A stretch of 64,000 bases of DNA from positions 1 to 64,000 of the forward strand of contig JAJUJL010000017.1 in NCBI GenBank assembly GCA_029265355.1. Reading direction: 5' to 3'. The notes below the pieces were generated by a model, which did not search any database, had not been told where the DNA came from, and saw only the letters and a list, made by a program, of their open reading frames with translations. The DNA comes from Chloroflexota bacterium (lineage in GTDB: Bacteria > Chloroflexota > Anaerolineae > Anaerolineales > UBA4823). The translations under genes were made by a program, and so were the position numbers. Every line of letters begins with the position of its first letter. Position 1 is the stretch's first letter. Shown here one piece after another: positions 19,374 to 28,113 of the stretch.

Positions 19374-20375
19374 ATGAATTGGTCAGAACAGGTTATCCTG
19401 GTCACCGGTGGAACCGGTTCCTTTGGAAAGAAGTTTATCGAGGTGATGCTGCACGAGTATCACCCCGCCAAGCTGATCATCTTCAGCCGGGATGAATTGA
19501 AACAGCACGAGATGCGGGTAAGCGGCTTCAATCACCCCAGCCTGCGCTACTTTATCGGCGATGTGCGCGACGTGGACCGCTTGCGACGCGCCATGCACGG
19601 TGTGGATTTGGTGGTGCACGCCGCAGCTCTCAAGCAGGTGCCAGCCTGTGAGTACAATCCCATGGAAGCGATCAAGACCAATATCCTGGGCAGTAGCAAT
19701 GTCATCGAGGCTGCGCTGGATATGGGCGTGAAAAAAGTCATGGCTTTGAGCACCGATAAAGCCGTCAACCCGGTCAACCTGTACGGCACAACCAAGCTGG
19801 CCGCCGAAAAGCTATTCGTACAGAGCAATGCCTATGCTGCTGGCACTGCCACTTCCTTTAGCTGCGTTCGCTATGGGAACGTCGTCGGCAGCCGGGGCAG
19901 CGTTGTACCCATCTTCATTCAACAGCGCAAGAACGGCAAATTATCGATCACCGATGAGCGCATGACCCGCTTCTGGCTGACGCTGGAACAAGGCGTTCGA
20001 TTTGTCATTCGCTGCATCGAGCAGATGAGCGGCGGGGAGGTGTTCGTGCCCAAGATCCCCAGCACGCGCATCGTCGACCTGGCGAAAGCCATCGCCCCTG
20101 AAGCAAAGCTCGAGGTGGTTGGCATCCGCCCAGGTGAAAAGCTGCACGAGGTGTTGGTGCACGAAGACGAAGCGCGCAGCACCATCGAACTGGATGACAT
20201 GTTCGTTGTCCAGCCAGCCACAGAGTTATGGTTTGCCCGCCGCTGGCAGGATAAAGGGCGCCCCCTGCCAGACGGTTTCCGTTATGCCAGCGACACCAAC
20301 CCACAGTGGCTGTCGTTGGAAGACATCCGCAAAATGGTGGCGCCCTTTGAAAACGATGCGACCGTGACGCCCTGA
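19374..20375 (+). CDS. pseB: UDP-N-acetylglucosamine 4,6-dehydratase (inverting), PseB-like
   Basis: 333 aa from ATG 19374, with GAGGG upstream; the open frame before that lies within the methyltransferase. VTGGTGSFGKKF binds NADP, ALSTDKAVNPVNLYGTTK carries the Asp-Lys and Tyr-x3-Lys catalytic residues of PseB, and the C-terminus (PDGFRYASDTNPQWLS) matches PseB better than RmlB. PseB dehydrates and epimerises UDP-GlcNAc as the first step to pseudaminic acid and related sugars; FnlA/CapE-type enzymes are close relatives. The next PseB partner (aminotransferase PseC) is not in the window; instead an RmlD-like reductase follows, so the product could be a UDP-6-deoxy-N-acetylhexosamine rather than a pseudaminate precursor. 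Confidence 0.8.
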   Translation: MNWSEQVILVTGGTGSFGKKFIEVMLHEYHPAKLIIFSRDELKQHEMRVSGFNHPSLRYFIGDVRDVDRLRRAMHGVDLVVHAAALKQVPACEYNPMEAIKTNILGSSNVIEAALDMGVKKVMALSTDKAVNPVNLYGTTKLAAEKLFVQSNAYAAGTATSFSCVRYGNVVGSRGSVVPIFIQQRKNGKLSITDERMTRFWLTLEQGVRFVIRCIEQMSGGEVFVPKIPSTRIVDLAKAIAPEAKLEVVGIRPGEKLHEVLVHEDEARSTIELDDMFVVQPATELWFARRWQDKGRPLPDGFRYASDTNPQWLSLEDIRKMVAPFENDATVTP

Positions 20376-20444
20376 CGCGAAACGGCCGCGGCCCACCCGG
20401 AGCTTGCTCCAGATGAGCGAGCTTTCCGGCACGGAGAGGCGTGA

Positions 20445-21374
20445 ATGCGCATCCTCGTCACGGGGGCCAGCGGCTTGCTCGGTCTGAACCTGGCGCTGGA
20501 AGCCGCCAAGGACCACCAGGTCTTCGGCGTCGTCCACCGCAACAGCCTGAGAACACAGGCTTTCCAGGTGATCCAGGCCGATCTGAGGCCGCAGGCCGCT
20601 CCCAGCGCAGTGGAGCGCCTGATCGACCAGGTACAACCCGATTGGGTTATCCACTGCGCCGCCCAGGCCAACGTCGACGCCTGCGAAGCCGACCCGGCCC
20701 TGGCGGAACAATTGAACAGCTTGCTGCCCGAAAAACTGGCTCAATATGTCGCCAGGGGCGGAGCGCGCCTGCTGCATGTATCCACCGATGCAGTTTTCGA
20801 TGGCGCTCGAGGACAATACACCGAAAGCGACGAACCCAACCCCTTGAGTGTGTATGCCCGCACCAAGCTAGAAGGCGAACGCCGCGTTGCCGCCCAGGAC
20901 CCATCCGCCCTCATTGCGCGCGTCAATCTGTTCGGCTGGAGCCTGGGCGGGCAGCGCAGCCTGGCAGAGTTCTTTTTCAACCACCTGAGCGCTGGCAAGC
21001 GCGTGATGGGCTTCACAGATGTGTACTTTTGCCCATTGCTGGTCAACGATATCGCCAGGGTTTTCCTGGAGATGCTGGAGCGCGGACTGCAGGGTCTCTA
21101 TCATGTGGTAAGCAATGAATGCCTCACCAAATATGCCTTTGGCGTGCGCCTGGCGCAGGCCTTCAACCTGGACCCCAGCCTGATCCAGCCCACTTCCGTG
21201 CAGGAAGCCGGGCTGAAAGCTGCCCGCTCACCCCGCCTGACTTTGCGCACCGAAAAGCTCAGCGCGGCCTTGGGACACCCAGCGCCAGATACCACCAGCG
21301 GCATTCGCCGTTTTTACGAGCTTTACCGGCAGGGCTACCCGCAAAGGCTGCGTGAGATGCACACCAACCCATAG
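20445..21374 (+). CDS. RmlD-like nucleotide-sugar 4-ketoreductase (extended SDR)
   Basis: 309 aa. RILVTGASGLLGLNLALEAA binds the dinucleotide, WVIHCAAQANVDACE and LLHVSTDAVFDGARGQYTE follow, and VYARTKLEGE supplies Tyr-x3-Lys: the RmlD substrate-binding family. RmlD reduces dTDP-4-keto-rhamnose; the position directly after the PseB-like 4,6-dehydratase suggests reduction of that enzyme's 4-keto product, as FnlB/CapF-type reductases do. The 69-base gap before it contains a small GGAGC/GCTCC hairpin (20399-20410). No RmlA, B or C is present here, so a dTDP-rhamnose role is less likely. Confidence 0.78.
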   Translation: MRILVTGASGLLGLNLALEAAKDHQVFGVVHRNSLRTQAFQVIQADLRPQAAPSAVERLIDQVQPDWVIHCAAQANVDACEADPALAEQLNSLLPEKLAQYVARGGARLLHVSTDAVFDGARGQYTESDEPNPLSVYARTKLEGERRVAAQDPSALIARVNLFGWSLGGQRSLAEFFFNHLSAGKRVMGFTDVYFCPLLVNDIARVFLEMLERGLQGLYHVVSNECLTKYAFGVRLAQAFNLDPSLIQPTSVQEAGLKAARSPRLTLRTEKLSAALGHPAPDTTSGIRRFYELYRQGYPQRLREMHTNP

Positions 21375-21426
21375 CTTTGACAATTTTCATCACCTCGCAC
21401 AAAAGAAATCGGAAACTGGAGGCTAT

Positions 21427-22494
21427 ATGGAAATCCAAATTGGACAGCGCCTGATTGGCCTGGCTCATCCAACCTATTTCATCGCGGATATTGCCGCCAA
21501 CCACGATGGCGACCTGGAACGCGCCAGGCTGCTCATTCGCCTGGCAAAAGAAGCCGGTGCAGACGCCGCCAAATTCCAAAACTTCCGCGCTCCAAAGATC
21601 GTATCTGACTATGGATTTCGACACATGGGCGGTCAGGTCTCCCACCAGGCAAGCTGGAAAAAATCGGTCTTCGAGGTGTACCAGGCAGCTTCGATCCCCT
21701 TCGAGTGGACTGAGATATTGAAAGAGGAGTGCGACAAAGTCGGCATTGAATATTTCTCAGCACCCTATGATTTCGAAGCAATCGACATGCTCGACCCCTA
21801 CGTGCGCGTTTACAAAGCTGGCTCAGGCGAAATCGACTGGCTGGAGGCGCTCGAGCGCATGGCAAGCAAGGGCAAGCCGTTCTTCGTTGCCACCGGCGCG
21901 GCCACCATCGGTGAGGTGCAGCGAGCCGTGCACACCATCCTGGCGATCAACCCACAACTGGTATTGATGCAGTGCAATACCAATTACACCGCCAGCCCGG
22001 ACAACTATGATCACCTGCACCTCAATGTGCTCAAGACCTACGCCACCATGTTCCCCAACGTCATTTTGGGGCTGTCAGACCACACTCACGCAGTGGCGCC
22101 CGTGCTGGGCGCAGTAACATTGGGGGCGCGGGTGATCGAGCGCCACTTCACCGATAGCAATGACCGGGAAGGGCCGGACCACAAATTTGCCATGAACCCG
22201 GATAACTGGGCCAGGATGGTTGAAGAAACTCGCCTGCTGGAGCGCGCCTTGGGTTCATCGGACAAATTCATCGCCCAAAACGAAATCGAAACTGCCGTTG
22301 TTCAACGCCGCTGCTTGCGCGCCGCACGCGATATCAAGGCTGGCGAGGTGTTCACCCGCGAGATGATCGATGTGCTCCGCCCGGCGACCCCAGGCGCGAT
22401 TCTGCCCCCGCATATCCCTGAGGTGATAGGCACGCGCGCCCTGCACGATATCCCAAAAGGCAAAGAATTGCGCTGGACAGACCTGGGTGATTGA
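21427..22494 (+). CDS. NeuB-family nonulosonate synthase with SAF domain
   Basis: 355 aa from ATG 21427, with GGAG upstream. TIM-barrel synthase condensing phosphoenolpyruvate with an aldose (or its 6-phosphate). Motifs: YFIADIAANHDGDLERAR near residue 15, DAAKFQNF, VYKAGSGEIDW, MQCNTNYTA, LGLSDHTH and IERHFTDSN, giving the metal-binding His residues. The SAF (antifreeze-like) domain occupies about 290-355 (RRCLRAARDIKAGEVFTREM). It has Asn-His-Asp-Gly where the other two synthases here have Asn-His-Asn-Gly, and an insert around residues 60-75, so it forms its own branch, possibly with a different substrate. Confidence 0.88.
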   Translation: MEIQIGQRLIGLAHPTYFIADIAANHDGDLERARLLIRLAKEAGADAAKFQNFRAPKIVSDYGFRHMGGQVSHQASWKKSVFEVYQAASIPFEWTEILKEECDKVGIEYFSAPYDFEAIDMLDPYVRVYKAGSGEIDWLEALERMASKGKPFFVATGAATIGEVQRAVHTILAINPQLVLMQCNTNYTASPDNYDHLHLNVLKTYATMFPNVILGLSDHTHAVAPVLGAVTLGARVIERHFTDSNDREGPDHKFAMNPDNWARMVEETRLLERALGSSDKFIAQNEIETAVVQRRCLRAARDIKAGEVFTREMIDVLRPATPGAILPPHIPEVIGTRALHDIPKGKELRWTDLGD

Positions 22495-22539
22495 CAACGC
22501 TCGGATTACCAGGGTGTATCACGATCTGCCCCCAAGCCG

Positions 22540-23631
22540 ATGGCACGCATCCTCTACTTTTCGCGCGATTACACCACCCACGACCACCGCTTTTTGAGCG
22601 CACTGGCAACCGAACACCAGGTCTATTTTTTGCGCCTGGAGAAGCATCCCCGCCAGTTGGAAGACCGCCCGCTGCCGCCAGGTGTGACGATCGTGCCCTG
22701 GGCTGGCGGTGCAGGCGCAGCCCGCCTGAGCGACGGGCCGCGCCTGTTGGGCGACCTGCGGCGCGTCCTGCGCCAGGTGCAGCCCGATCTGGTTCAGGCC
22801 GGACCGATCCAGCGCTCAGCTTTTTTAGTCGCCCTCAGCGGCTTCACCCCTCTGGCAAGCATGTCCTGGGGTTACGACTTGATCCATGACGCCAGGCGCA
22901 ACTTCTTGTGGCGCTGGGCGACCCGCTTCACCCTGCGCCGCAGTCGGCTGATGATCGGTGACTGCCAGGCGATCCGCGCCCTGGCGCGCCAGTACGGAAT
23001 GCGCGATGAAGATATGGTGATCTTCCCCTGGGGGATCGACCTGGAACAGTTCCCTTACGCCCCGCCACCAGACGGCGCCGCCTTCACCCTGCTCTCCACC
23101 CGTTCCTGGGAGCCAATCTACGGCGTGGATGTAATCGCCCAGGCGTTTGCCAGCGCAGCACGCCAGGTTCCCGAACTGCACCTGGTGATGCTCGGAGGAG
23201 GCTCGCAAGCCAACCTGCTGCGCACCATTTTCAGCCAGGCGGGTGTGCTCGACCGGGTGCACTTCCCTGGTCAGGTAAGCCAGGCTGACCTGCCGCGCTT
23301 TCACCGCATGGCAAACCTGTATATCAGCGCCTCACACAGCGATGGCACATCCATTTCCTTGCTCGAGGCGCTGGCAACTGGACGCCCGGCCCTGGTTTCC
23401 GACATTTACGGCAACCGCGAGTGGGTGCGACCGGCTGAAACGGGTTGGCTGTTCCCGGATGGCGACGCCGGCGCTTTATCACAGGCGATCGTGGAAGCTG
23501 TCCACCAGCGCCAGAAATTGCTCGACATGGGGCGGGCAGCGCGCCGGCTCGCCGAAGAGCGCGCCGACTGGCGCAAAAACTTCCCTGTTCTGCTCAACGC
23601 CTACCGGTCGGTCTTATCCGTTGCACAATAA
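22540..23631 (+). CDS. Family 4 glycosyltransferase (GT-B fold)
   Basis: 363 aa. N-terminal ILYFSRDYTTHDHRFLSAL; donor-domain strands IFPWGIDLEQFPY and LLSTRSWEPIYGVDV; SHSDGTSISLLEALATGRPA is the E-x7-E-type GT4 motif with Glu in SLLEAL. Retaining glycosyltransferase, cytoplasmic, sugar unknown. It sits between a NeuB-type synthase and an SpsF-like cytidylyltransferase, with 45 and 30 base gaps, so the three are likely co-expressed. Confidence 0.85.
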   Translation: MARILYFSRDYTTHDHRFLSALATEHQVYFLRLEKHPRQLEDRPLPPGVTIVPWAGGAGAARLSDGPRLLGDLRRVLRQVQPDLVQAGPIQRSAFLVALSGFTPLASMSWGYDLIHDARRNFLWRWATRFTLRRSRLMIGDCQAIRALARQYGMRDEDMVIFPWGIDLEQFPYAPPPDGAAFTLLSTRSWEPIYGVDVIAQAFASAARQVPELHLVMLGGGSQANLLRTIFSQAGVLDRVHFPGQVSQADLPRFHRMANLYISASHSDGTSISLLEALATGRPALVSDIYGNREWVRPAETGWLFPDGDAGALSQAIVEAVHQRQKLLDMGRAARRLAEERADWRKNFPVLLNAYRSVLSVAQ

Positions 23632-23661
23632 TTTTCAAATTCGGCAGGACACCTCGACCCA

Positions 23662-24552
23662 ATGCCACCTCTGAAAACACTAGCCATCATCCAGGCCCGC
23701 ATGGCCTCCTCACGGCTGCCCAACAAAGTCCTGCTGGACATCGCTGGTAAGCCCATGCTGGCCCACGTGCTGGAACGCACCCGGCTGGCGCAAACCGTCA
23801 ACGCCGTCCTCGTCGCGACCACCACCGATCCTGGCGACGATGCCATCGAAGCCTTCTGCCGCTCGCAGGGTTATCCCTGCTTTCGCGGCAGCGCTTATGA
23901 TGTGCTGGACCGCTATTACCAGGCTGCCCGGAGCTACTTATCCCCTGTAAACTCAGAAACAGCGTTGATTGTGCGCATCACGGCAGACTGCCCGCTGATC
24001 GATCCCCAATTGATCGATCGCACGGTGTGCCTGTTCTTGGGCCTGCCCGAGGCCTGTTCCAAAGCCGCTGCGCCCGCCTCGCTTCCGTACGATTTTGCCG
24101 CCAACCGCCTGCCGCCTCCCTGGGGACGCACCTATCCCATCGGGCTGGATACCGAAGTCACCACCTTTGCCAACCTGGAGACTGCCTGGAAAGAGGCTCA
24201 CCTTCCGCACCAGCGCGAGCACGTCATGCCATTCTTCTACGAACAACCCGAACGCTTCCGCATTCTGCTGGTCAACCATGATGTGGATTACGGCAAATTG
24301 CGCTGGACGGTGGACACCCCTGAAGACCTGCAGCTTGTGCGGCAGATCTTTGCCTATCTGGCGCCTGCCCGGCGCCAGGATTTCTCCTGGCTGGATGTGC
24401 TCGAGGTGGTGCAGCGCCATCCGGAGCTCAACCTGATCAATTCAAAGGTGCAACACAAACACTACCGCGATGTGGATCGGCGCGCAGATAGTGCAGGGCA
24501 TGCCCAGCCCACCTCCTCGCGTGCGGATGCCGCTTCCGAGCACTCGAAATGA
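23662..24552 (+). CDS. SpsF-like cytidylyltransferase family protein
   Basis: 296 aa. It begins LAIIQARMASSRLPNKVLLD, the nucleotide-binding motif of the SpsF/PseF branch of cytidylyltransferases, with ITADCPLIDPQLID and a C-terminal RWTVDTPEDLQLV. Such enzymes activate a nonulosonic acid as a CMP derivative (PseF) or act in spore-coat glycan loci (SpsF). Lying close after a NeuB-family synthase, it is the natural activating enzyme for that synthase's product. A hydrophilic tail follows the conserved core. It overlaps the next gene as ATGA. Confidence 0.8.
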   Translation: MPPLKTLAIIQARMASSRLPNKVLLDIAGKPMLAHVLERTRLAQTVNAVLVATTTDPGDDAIEAFCRSQGYPCFRGSAYDVLDRYYQAARSYLSPVNSETALIVRITADCPLIDPQLIDRTVCLFLGLPEACSKAAAPASLPYDFAANRLPPPWGRTYPIGLDTEVTTFANLETAWKEAHLPHQREHVMPFFYEQPERFRILLVNHDVDYGKLRWTVDTPEDLQLVRQIFAYLAPARRQDFSWLDVLEVVQRHPELNLINSKVQHKHYRDVDRRADSAGHAQPTSSRADAASEHSK

Positions 24553-26282
24553 ACGCTTTTGCCGGCAGTTGGAAACTTTTACCAACTAAGCTGCCCACCT
24601 GGGAAACCCTGCCTGCATGGTTGCGCCTGGTTTTATCCCTGGGCTGGTGGGTGGGAGTGGCCGTCGTATTCGGATTGGCCTACACCCAAACGCCGCTGTA
24701 TGAAGGCAACCAAAATACCAAATTCTTGCATGGGCTGGCGCAAGCTGGCTTTGGCTACCTGCATGAAGACTGGCTGGCGAACACAGCCGATCCCCTGCCG
24801 CTCTTCTCCTTGCTGGTGAACCTGACCGCCCGCATCAACCCGGATCTTTTTTACATTTACTATTTCATTTTGTTTGGCGTCTATTGTTACAGCCTGTGGG
24901 GAATCGCCTCGCAGGTCTTCGGCGTCAATCGTTCCTTGAACCGCACCCTGTTGTTCCTGGCGGGTATCCTGGCTGTGCATGCCCGTTGGCTGATCATGCG
25001 CCTGGAGGTGCGCCAGGGGCTGAACATCGAATTCCTGCAAAATGGGCTGGCTGGGCAGTACCTGCTCGGGCTGGAGTTTCAAAACAGCTCATTTGGTGTG
25101 CTGTTACTGCTCTCAATTTACGCCTTCCTGAGACGAAAATACATCTCGGCGATCGCCAGTCTGGTTATCGCCTGCCTGTTCCACTCAGCCTACCTGTTCA
25201 GCGCTGCCCTGATCACGCTGGCATACCTGCTGGTGATACTTTTCGAAGAGCTGCAATCGCAGCTTTCGGTTGCGCCAAAGGTTACGCTCGCTGCGGCACG
25301 CAGCGCAAAGAAGCCGCTCAGCTTTGCAGACCTGCTTCAAGCTGCGCGGCGACCATTCTGGCTGGGTTTAACGACTTTGCTGTTGGTTGCGCCGCTGGTG
25401 TGGTACAACCAGGCTTTTCTTGGAGCAAGCTCTGCCGAAAGCCAGGCGCAGGCGTTGTCCATCCTGGTGCACGAGCGTATCCCCCACCACACCCAACCAG
25501 CGCAGTTTCTTAACCGCACTGCTGATCTGCAGATGGTTCTCATCCTGGTTGGTGTGCTGCTGACCCTCCGCAGCCGCCTCTTCGCCGTCATGGCCTGCCT
25601 GGCCTGCGGTGGGCTGATCTTCTCCGCGGTGCAGATTTGGACTGGCAGTGACAGCCTGGCGCTGCTGGGTCCCTGGCGGGTTTCGGTATTGCTTGTACCG
25701 CTTTCCACCAGCCTGATCCTGGCGGCAATCATTGCCGGTATCGCACGCCTGTTGAGCATCCCCCGGCGCGCGTCACAAAATGCCCCGCTGGCGCTCCTCG
25801 ACCATCCGCTGCTCTTGCTGGTGATCGCGCCGCTGGTGTTCAATTTCTCCTCTCGCGCTGTGCGGCGTGGCATGGACATCCAAAGCGAGTATGGCGCCAG
25901 CTTCCGGCAAAATCAACTGGTCGAAATGATGGATTTCGTGCGCGCCCACCTTGCCTCTGGGCAAGTCTACATGGTGGAGCCGCGGGAGGCCGAGTTCGAT
26001 GACTTCCGCCTGTATACCGGCGCTCCTATTATGATCAACTGGAAATCTCACCCCTACAAAGACAGCGATGTGTTGGAATGGTACCAGCGCGTCCAGCAAG
26101 CGGATGCTTTTTATAACGCCCCTGGAGAAATCGAGAAGTGTGCGATCTTGAAGGAGATCAATGCACGCTATGGCGTGACACACGTGCTGGTCAAGAAGCG
26201 TGACGCCGGCTTGAACTGTGGATTCAACCAGGCAATCTTTCAATCAACCCGCTACACCATCTTTGCGCTTTCCCTGCCATGA
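24549..26282 (+). CDS. Polytopic membrane protein with soluble C-terminal domain, GT-C-like
   Basis: 577 aa. About ten hydrophobic segments span residues 20-430; the C-terminal 140 residues are soluble and include YMVEPREAEFDDFRLYTGAP and NWKSHPYKDSDVLEWYQRV. The overall plan resembles large bacterial membrane proteins in glycan loci (some annotated DUF6798-type) whose function is unknown. It could be a polymerase, a lipid-sugar-dependent transferase or a ligase. Overlaps at both ends (ATGA) place it in a tightly coupled set with the cytidylyltransferase and a methyltransferase. Confidence 0.6.
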   Translation: MNAFAGSWKLLPTKLPTWETLPAWLRLVLSLGWWVGVAVVFGLAYTQTPLYEGNQNTKFLHGLAQAGFGYLHEDWLANTADPLPLFSLLVNLTARINPDLFYIYYFILFGVYCYSLWGIASQVFGVNRSLNRTLLFLAGILAVHARWLIMRLEVRQGLNIEFLQNGLAGQYLLGLEFQNSSFGVLLLLSIYAFLRRKYISAIASLVIACLFHSAYLFSAALITLAYLLVILFEELQSQLSVAPKVTLAAARSAKKPLSFADLLQAARRPFWLGLTTLLLVAPLVWYNQAFLGASSAESQAQALSILVHERIPHHTQPAQFLNRTADLQMVLILVGVLLTLRSRLFAVMACLACGGLIFSAVQIWTGSDSLALLGPWRVSVLLVPLSTSLILAAIIAGIARLLSIPRRASQNAPLALLDHPLLLLVIAPLVFNFSSRAVRRGMDIQSEYGASFRQNQLVEMMDFVRAHLASGQVYMVEPREAEFDDFRLYTGAPIMINWKSHPYKDSDVLEWYQRVQQADAFYNAPGEIEKCAILKEINARYGVTHVLVKKRDAGLNCGFNQAIFQSTRYTIFALSLP

Positions 26283-27208
26283 GCCGATCAGAAAGCAGCC
26301 CGAACGCCTCTCCAATCCCCTGTCCGTTGTGCGGCAGCCGAAAAAGCGCGCTGTTCGATCAGCGCAGCTTCCGGGGTATTCCTGTAACCAATCGCCTGTG
26401 CCAGGACTGCGGCCTGGTGTACCAATCCCCGCGCATGTCTGAAGCACAGCTCAATGCGTTCTACGAGAGCGAATACCGGCAGCTCTACCAGGGAAGCCAG
26501 GGTCCGGACCGCAAAGACCTGGCGGTGCAAGAGGGGCGCGCAGCGGCATTGCTCGAGTTCACTCGCCCGTACATCAAGGAAATTAAGCGCCACCTGGATA
26601 TCGGCTGCTCCGCCGGGCTGCTGCTGCAAAGCTTCCGAGGAGCCTTCGCCTGCCAGTCGGTGGGCATCGAGCCGGGCACCGCTTACCGGGATTACGCCCG
26701 CCAGCTCGGCTTGCAGGTGTATGCCAGCCTGGATGAATTGCATGCAGCCCAAGAAGCTCCCTTCGACCTGGTCAGCCTGGCGCATGTCCTGGAACACCTG
26801 CCCGATCCGGTGGATTACCTGCACCGCCTGCGCACAGACCTGTTAGCAAAGCATGGCAGGCTGTTGCTGGAGGTGCCAAACCTGTATGCCCACGACAGCT
26901 TCGAGGTGGCGCACCTGGTTTCGTACAGTGAACACAGCTTGCAGCAGGTGCTGCGCAAGGCGGGCTTCGAAACCCTGGCGCTGCAGGCTCACGGCAGGCC
27001 GCGTTCTCACCTCATCCCGCTGTATCTGACCGCCATTGCCATCCCGGCGGAACCGCAGGATGGCTACCATCTGGAACCCGAAAAACGGGTGGTGTGGAAA
27101 CGCCGCGCTGGCATGCTGCGACGCTGGCTGCTCACCCGTTTACAGCCGGACCGCGCCTGGATACCTGCCGAAAAAGCAGCCGCCGGCGCGGGGGAGCGCA
27201 GCGCATGA
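26279..27208 (+). CDS. Class I SAM-dependent methyltransferase with N-terminal zinc ribbon
   Basis: 309 aa. Residues 14-50 carry CPLCGSRKSALFD and LCQDCGLVYQSPRMSE, a four-Cys zinc ribbon. The methyltransferase core follows: HLDIGCSAGLLLQSF (motif I), VGIEPGTAYRDYA and FDLVSLAHVLEHLPDPVDYL. This arrangement is common in sugar C- or O-methyltransferases of surface-glycan loci. It overlaps both neighbours as ATGA. Target sugar unknown. Confidence 0.83.
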   Translation: MSRSESSPNASPIPCPLCGSRKSALFDQRSFRGIPVTNRLCQDCGLVYQSPRMSEAQLNAFYESEYRQLYQGSQGPDRKDLAVQEGRAAALLEFTRPYIKEIKRHLDIGCSAGLLLQSFRGAFACQSVGIEPGTAYRDYARQLGLQVYASLDELHAAQEAPFDLVSLAHVLEHLPDPVDYLHRLRTDLLAKHGRLLLEVPNLYAHDSFEVAHLVSYSEHSLQQVLRKAGFETLALQAHGRPRSHLIPLYLTAIAIPAEPQDGYHLEPEKRVVWKRRAGMLRRWLLTRLQPDRAWIPAEKAAAGAGERSA

Positions 27209-28110
27209 GCGAATTGACCATTTTCTCGGCGCCAAAGCCGTTCACGAACCCGCACATCAACATCATCCAGCGCAACGCCATCCAGTCGTGGACGCTTCTC
27301 GGGCCGCAGGTGCAGGTGCTGCTGGTCGGTTCAGAAGATGGGTTGGCGGAGGTTGCCGCCGAGTTCAATGTTCCGCTGCTGCAAGAAGTGGAGCGCAATG
27401 AGAGCGGCACCCCGCTGGTCAGCTCGATCTTCCAGCTCGCCCGCCAGGCCAGCCAGAGCCCGCTGTTGGCATACGTCAACGCTGATGTGCTGCTGCTGCC
27501 AGATTTTGTCCAGGCAGCGCTGCAGGTGGCAGGTCAACTGCAACGCTTCCTGATCATCGGGCAGCGCTGGGACCTGGACGTTCGCACGCGGCTGGATTTT
27601 TCCGACGGTTGGCAGCAGCGCTTACTGCAGGAACTACAGCAGCGCGGCCGTCTGCACCTGCCGGCAGGCAGCGATTATTTCATTTTCCCAAGGGCGCTGT
27701 TTGCCGATATGCCAAAATTCGCCATCGGGCGAGCCGGCTGGGATAATTGGATGATTTATCACGCGCGCTGCCAGCGCTGGCCGGTAGTGGATGGCACCCC
27801 CTCGATAAACGTGATTCACCAGGATCACGACTACTCCCATCTGCCTGGCGGTAGACCGCACTACGAGATGCCCGAATCGCGGGTCAATGAAGCCCTGGCA
27901 GGCGGCAGTGCAAACCTGTACATGGTGCTGGATAGCGATCACCAGCTCATCCAAGGCAAAGTTCGGCGCCCGCGCTGGACATGGCTGCGCGCCCTGCGCC
28001 GCATGGAAACCCGGCTCACCCCGCCGGATGGCAGCCGCAAAGGCTGGCGCTGGCAACTGGCGCGCCAGGCGCGCCGTCTGCGCCGCCGCCTGACCGGATC
28101 CTTAAATTAG
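27205..28110 (+). CDS. GT-A-fold glycosyltransferase-like protein
   Basis: 301 aa from ATG 27205 (ATGA overlap); the open frame to 27094 is inside the previous gene. It begins ELTIFSAPKPFTNPHINIIQ and contains LLAYVNADVLLLPDFVQAAL, where Asn-Ala-Asp takes the place of the DXD metal motif. GRAGWDNWMIY supplies an aromatic acceptor-side segment, and the C-terminus is very basic. This matches a poorly described GT-A group common in environmental surface-glycan loci; the sugar cannot be assigned. Confidence 0.65.
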   Translation: MSELTIFSAPKPFTNPHINIIQRNAIQSWTLLGPQVQVLLVGSEDGLAEVAAEFNVPLLQEVERNESGTPLVSSIFQLARQASQSPLLAYVNADVLLLPDFVQAALQVAGQLQRFLIIGQRWDLDVRTRLDFSDGWQQRLLQELQQRGRLHLPAGSDYFIFPRALFADMPKFAIGRAGWDNWMIYHARCQRWPVVDGTPSINVIHQDHDYSHLPGGRPHYEMPESRVNEALAGGSANLYMVLDSDHQLIQGKVRRPRWTWLRALRRMETRLTPPDGSRKGWRWQLARQARRLRRRLTGSLN

Positions 28111-28113
28111 ATT

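Noticed and set aside
21377-21405. Promoter before the NeuB gene at 21427
   Set aside because: TTGACA at 21377-21382 is perfect, but the -10 at 17-18 bases (CAAAAG/AAAAGA) is poor and the gene is only 52 bases after the previous stop.
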